Assembly: GCA_945637225.1 (NCBI GenBank)
Contig: CALZDE010000149.1
Span: 1 to 5,469 of the forward strand
Length of the DNA stretch: 5,469 nucleotides
Direction: 5' to 3'
From: an uncultured Selenomonadaceae bacterium
Lineage (GTDB): Bacteria; Bacillota; Negativicutes; Selenomonadales; Selenomonadaceae
Below, in pieces: positions 5,333-5,469 of this stretch. The notes beneath the pieces were generated by a model that saw nothing but the letters and a program-made list of their open reading frames with translations, was not told where the DNA came from and did no database searches. The number at the start of each line of letters is the position of its first letter. Positions within the stretch are counted from its first letter, which is position 1. The translations under genes and the position numbers were made by a program.

Positions 5333-5361
5333 CTAGTGCGACATATACCTCAATAGAATGA
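5314..5361 (+). other. A7 slippery heptamer and -1 frame C-terminal extension of the hydrolase
   Basis: The zero-frame codons gtA-AAA-AAA at 5312-5320 form a correctly phased X-XXY-YYZ heptamer, followed by TGC-AGA-AAA-TAG. Reading on in the -1 frame from 5320 adds MQKIASATYTSIE and stops at 5359-5361. The added residues have the pattern of the last helix of class A-like enzymes. The site could be programmed frameshifting, slippage of polymerase on the A-run, a real one-base deletion, or a sequencing error. Confidence 0.6.
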
Positions 5362-5384
5362 TTATATTGATATGGCTTGAGGTA
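5346..5384 (+). other. 8-bp inverted repeat downstream of the hydrolase
   Basis: TACCTCAA (5346-5353) pairs perfectly with TTGAGGTA (5377-5384) across 23 bases. An inner alternative pairs TCAATA (5350-5355) with TATTGA (5365-5370). No T-run follows, so it is not a standard terminator. Its 3' arm contains GAGG, the apparent ribosome binding site for the ATG at 5390. Confidence 0.4.
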
Positions 5385-5389
5385 ATTAC

Positions 5390-5449
5390 ATGAAGAAAAA
5401 ATATATTAATTCTGGTATAACGACTAAGAGATGTCCCCCACTTCTATAA
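5390..5449 (+). pseudogene. start of a reading frame cut off by the right-edge hairpin
   Basis: ATG at 5390 has GAGG (5379-5382) seven bases upstream and opens MKKKYINSGITTKR. After that the frame enters the IS200/IS605-type hairpin and stops at 5447-5449 after only 19 codons. The Lys-rich opening looks like a signal or N-terminal segment. A gene truncated by a mobile-element end is one explanation. A chance short frame is equally possible. Confidence 0.2.
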
Positions 5450-5457
5450 GTGGCGGG
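5435..5457 (-). repeat. IS200/IS605-type terminal hairpin, right edge
   Basis: CCCCCACTT (5435-5443) pairs with AAGTGG-C-GGG (5448-5457) around the loop CTAT, with one bulged C at 5454. Imperfect hairpins with an extrahelical base near the ends are typical of Y1-transposase IS200/IS605 elements. Read on the minus strand, stem and loop match the left-edge hairpin (8-30), so the two ends are inverted and both point into the window. No transposase gene is visible; it would lie to the right. The family assignment is by pattern. Confidence 0.55.
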
Positions 5458-5469
5458 TACCTTATTCTA

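Noticed and set aside
1..5469. CRISPR array, toxin-antitoxin pair, restriction system or phage-defence system
   Set aside because: No spaced direct repeats, nuclease, helicase, methylase or toxin-like small gene pair is visible; all intact genes are envelope-type proteins.

Overview
The window is AT-rich (roughly two-thirds A+T by eye). It has strong GGAGG-type ribosome binding sites, consensus sigma-70/SigA promoters with TGnTATAAT extended -10 elements, and short intergenic gaps. This points to a low-GC Bacillota chromosome segment. A Negativicutes or Clostridia host is plausible from the style of genes and hairpins, but the genus cannot be read from the sequence. No rRNA, tRNA, CRISPR array or recognisable transposase gene is present.

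Layout. Positions 1-327 hold an IS200/IS605-type terminal hairpin (8-30), possible remnants of a broken small gene (44-257) and a rightward-to-leftward (minus-strand) terminator (131-160). A minus-strand gene (328-1095) encodes a zinc-ribbon protein fused to a four-helix DUF805-like membrane domain. A 0.5-kb divergent intergenic region (1109-1607) carries promoters for both directions and three conspicuous palindromes. Three plus-strand genes follow closely (1608-2312, 2347-3522, 3540-4340). Each encodes an N-terminal four-cysteine zinc ribbon, one transmembrane helix and a different extracytoplasmic domain. A rho-independent terminator (4356-4390) separates them from a probable lipoprotein of the class A beta-lactamase-like serine hydrolase family (4409-5332). 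The right edge has a hairpin, a stub of an open reading frame and a second IS200/IS605-type hairpin in inverted orientation to the first.

How the genes may work together. Four neighbouring proteins share the layout 'zinc ribbon in the cytosol, then membrane, then something outside', the general architecture of the TcaA/YvbJ type of envelope protein. The fifth is predicted to be a surface-anchored active-serine enzyme. My inference is a cell-envelope module whose zinc ribbons may meet in the cytosol; none of the proteins has a function I can name. The most notable single observations are three. The hydrolase appears to lose its C-terminal helix by a frameshift at an in-frame A-AAA-AAA heptamer, and the -1 frame restores it. 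A perfect 8+3+8 operator-like palindrome sits exactly between the -35 and -10 of the operon promoter. The two window edges carry inverted, covarying hairpins of an IS200/IS605 type, so the segment lies between two mobile-element ends.
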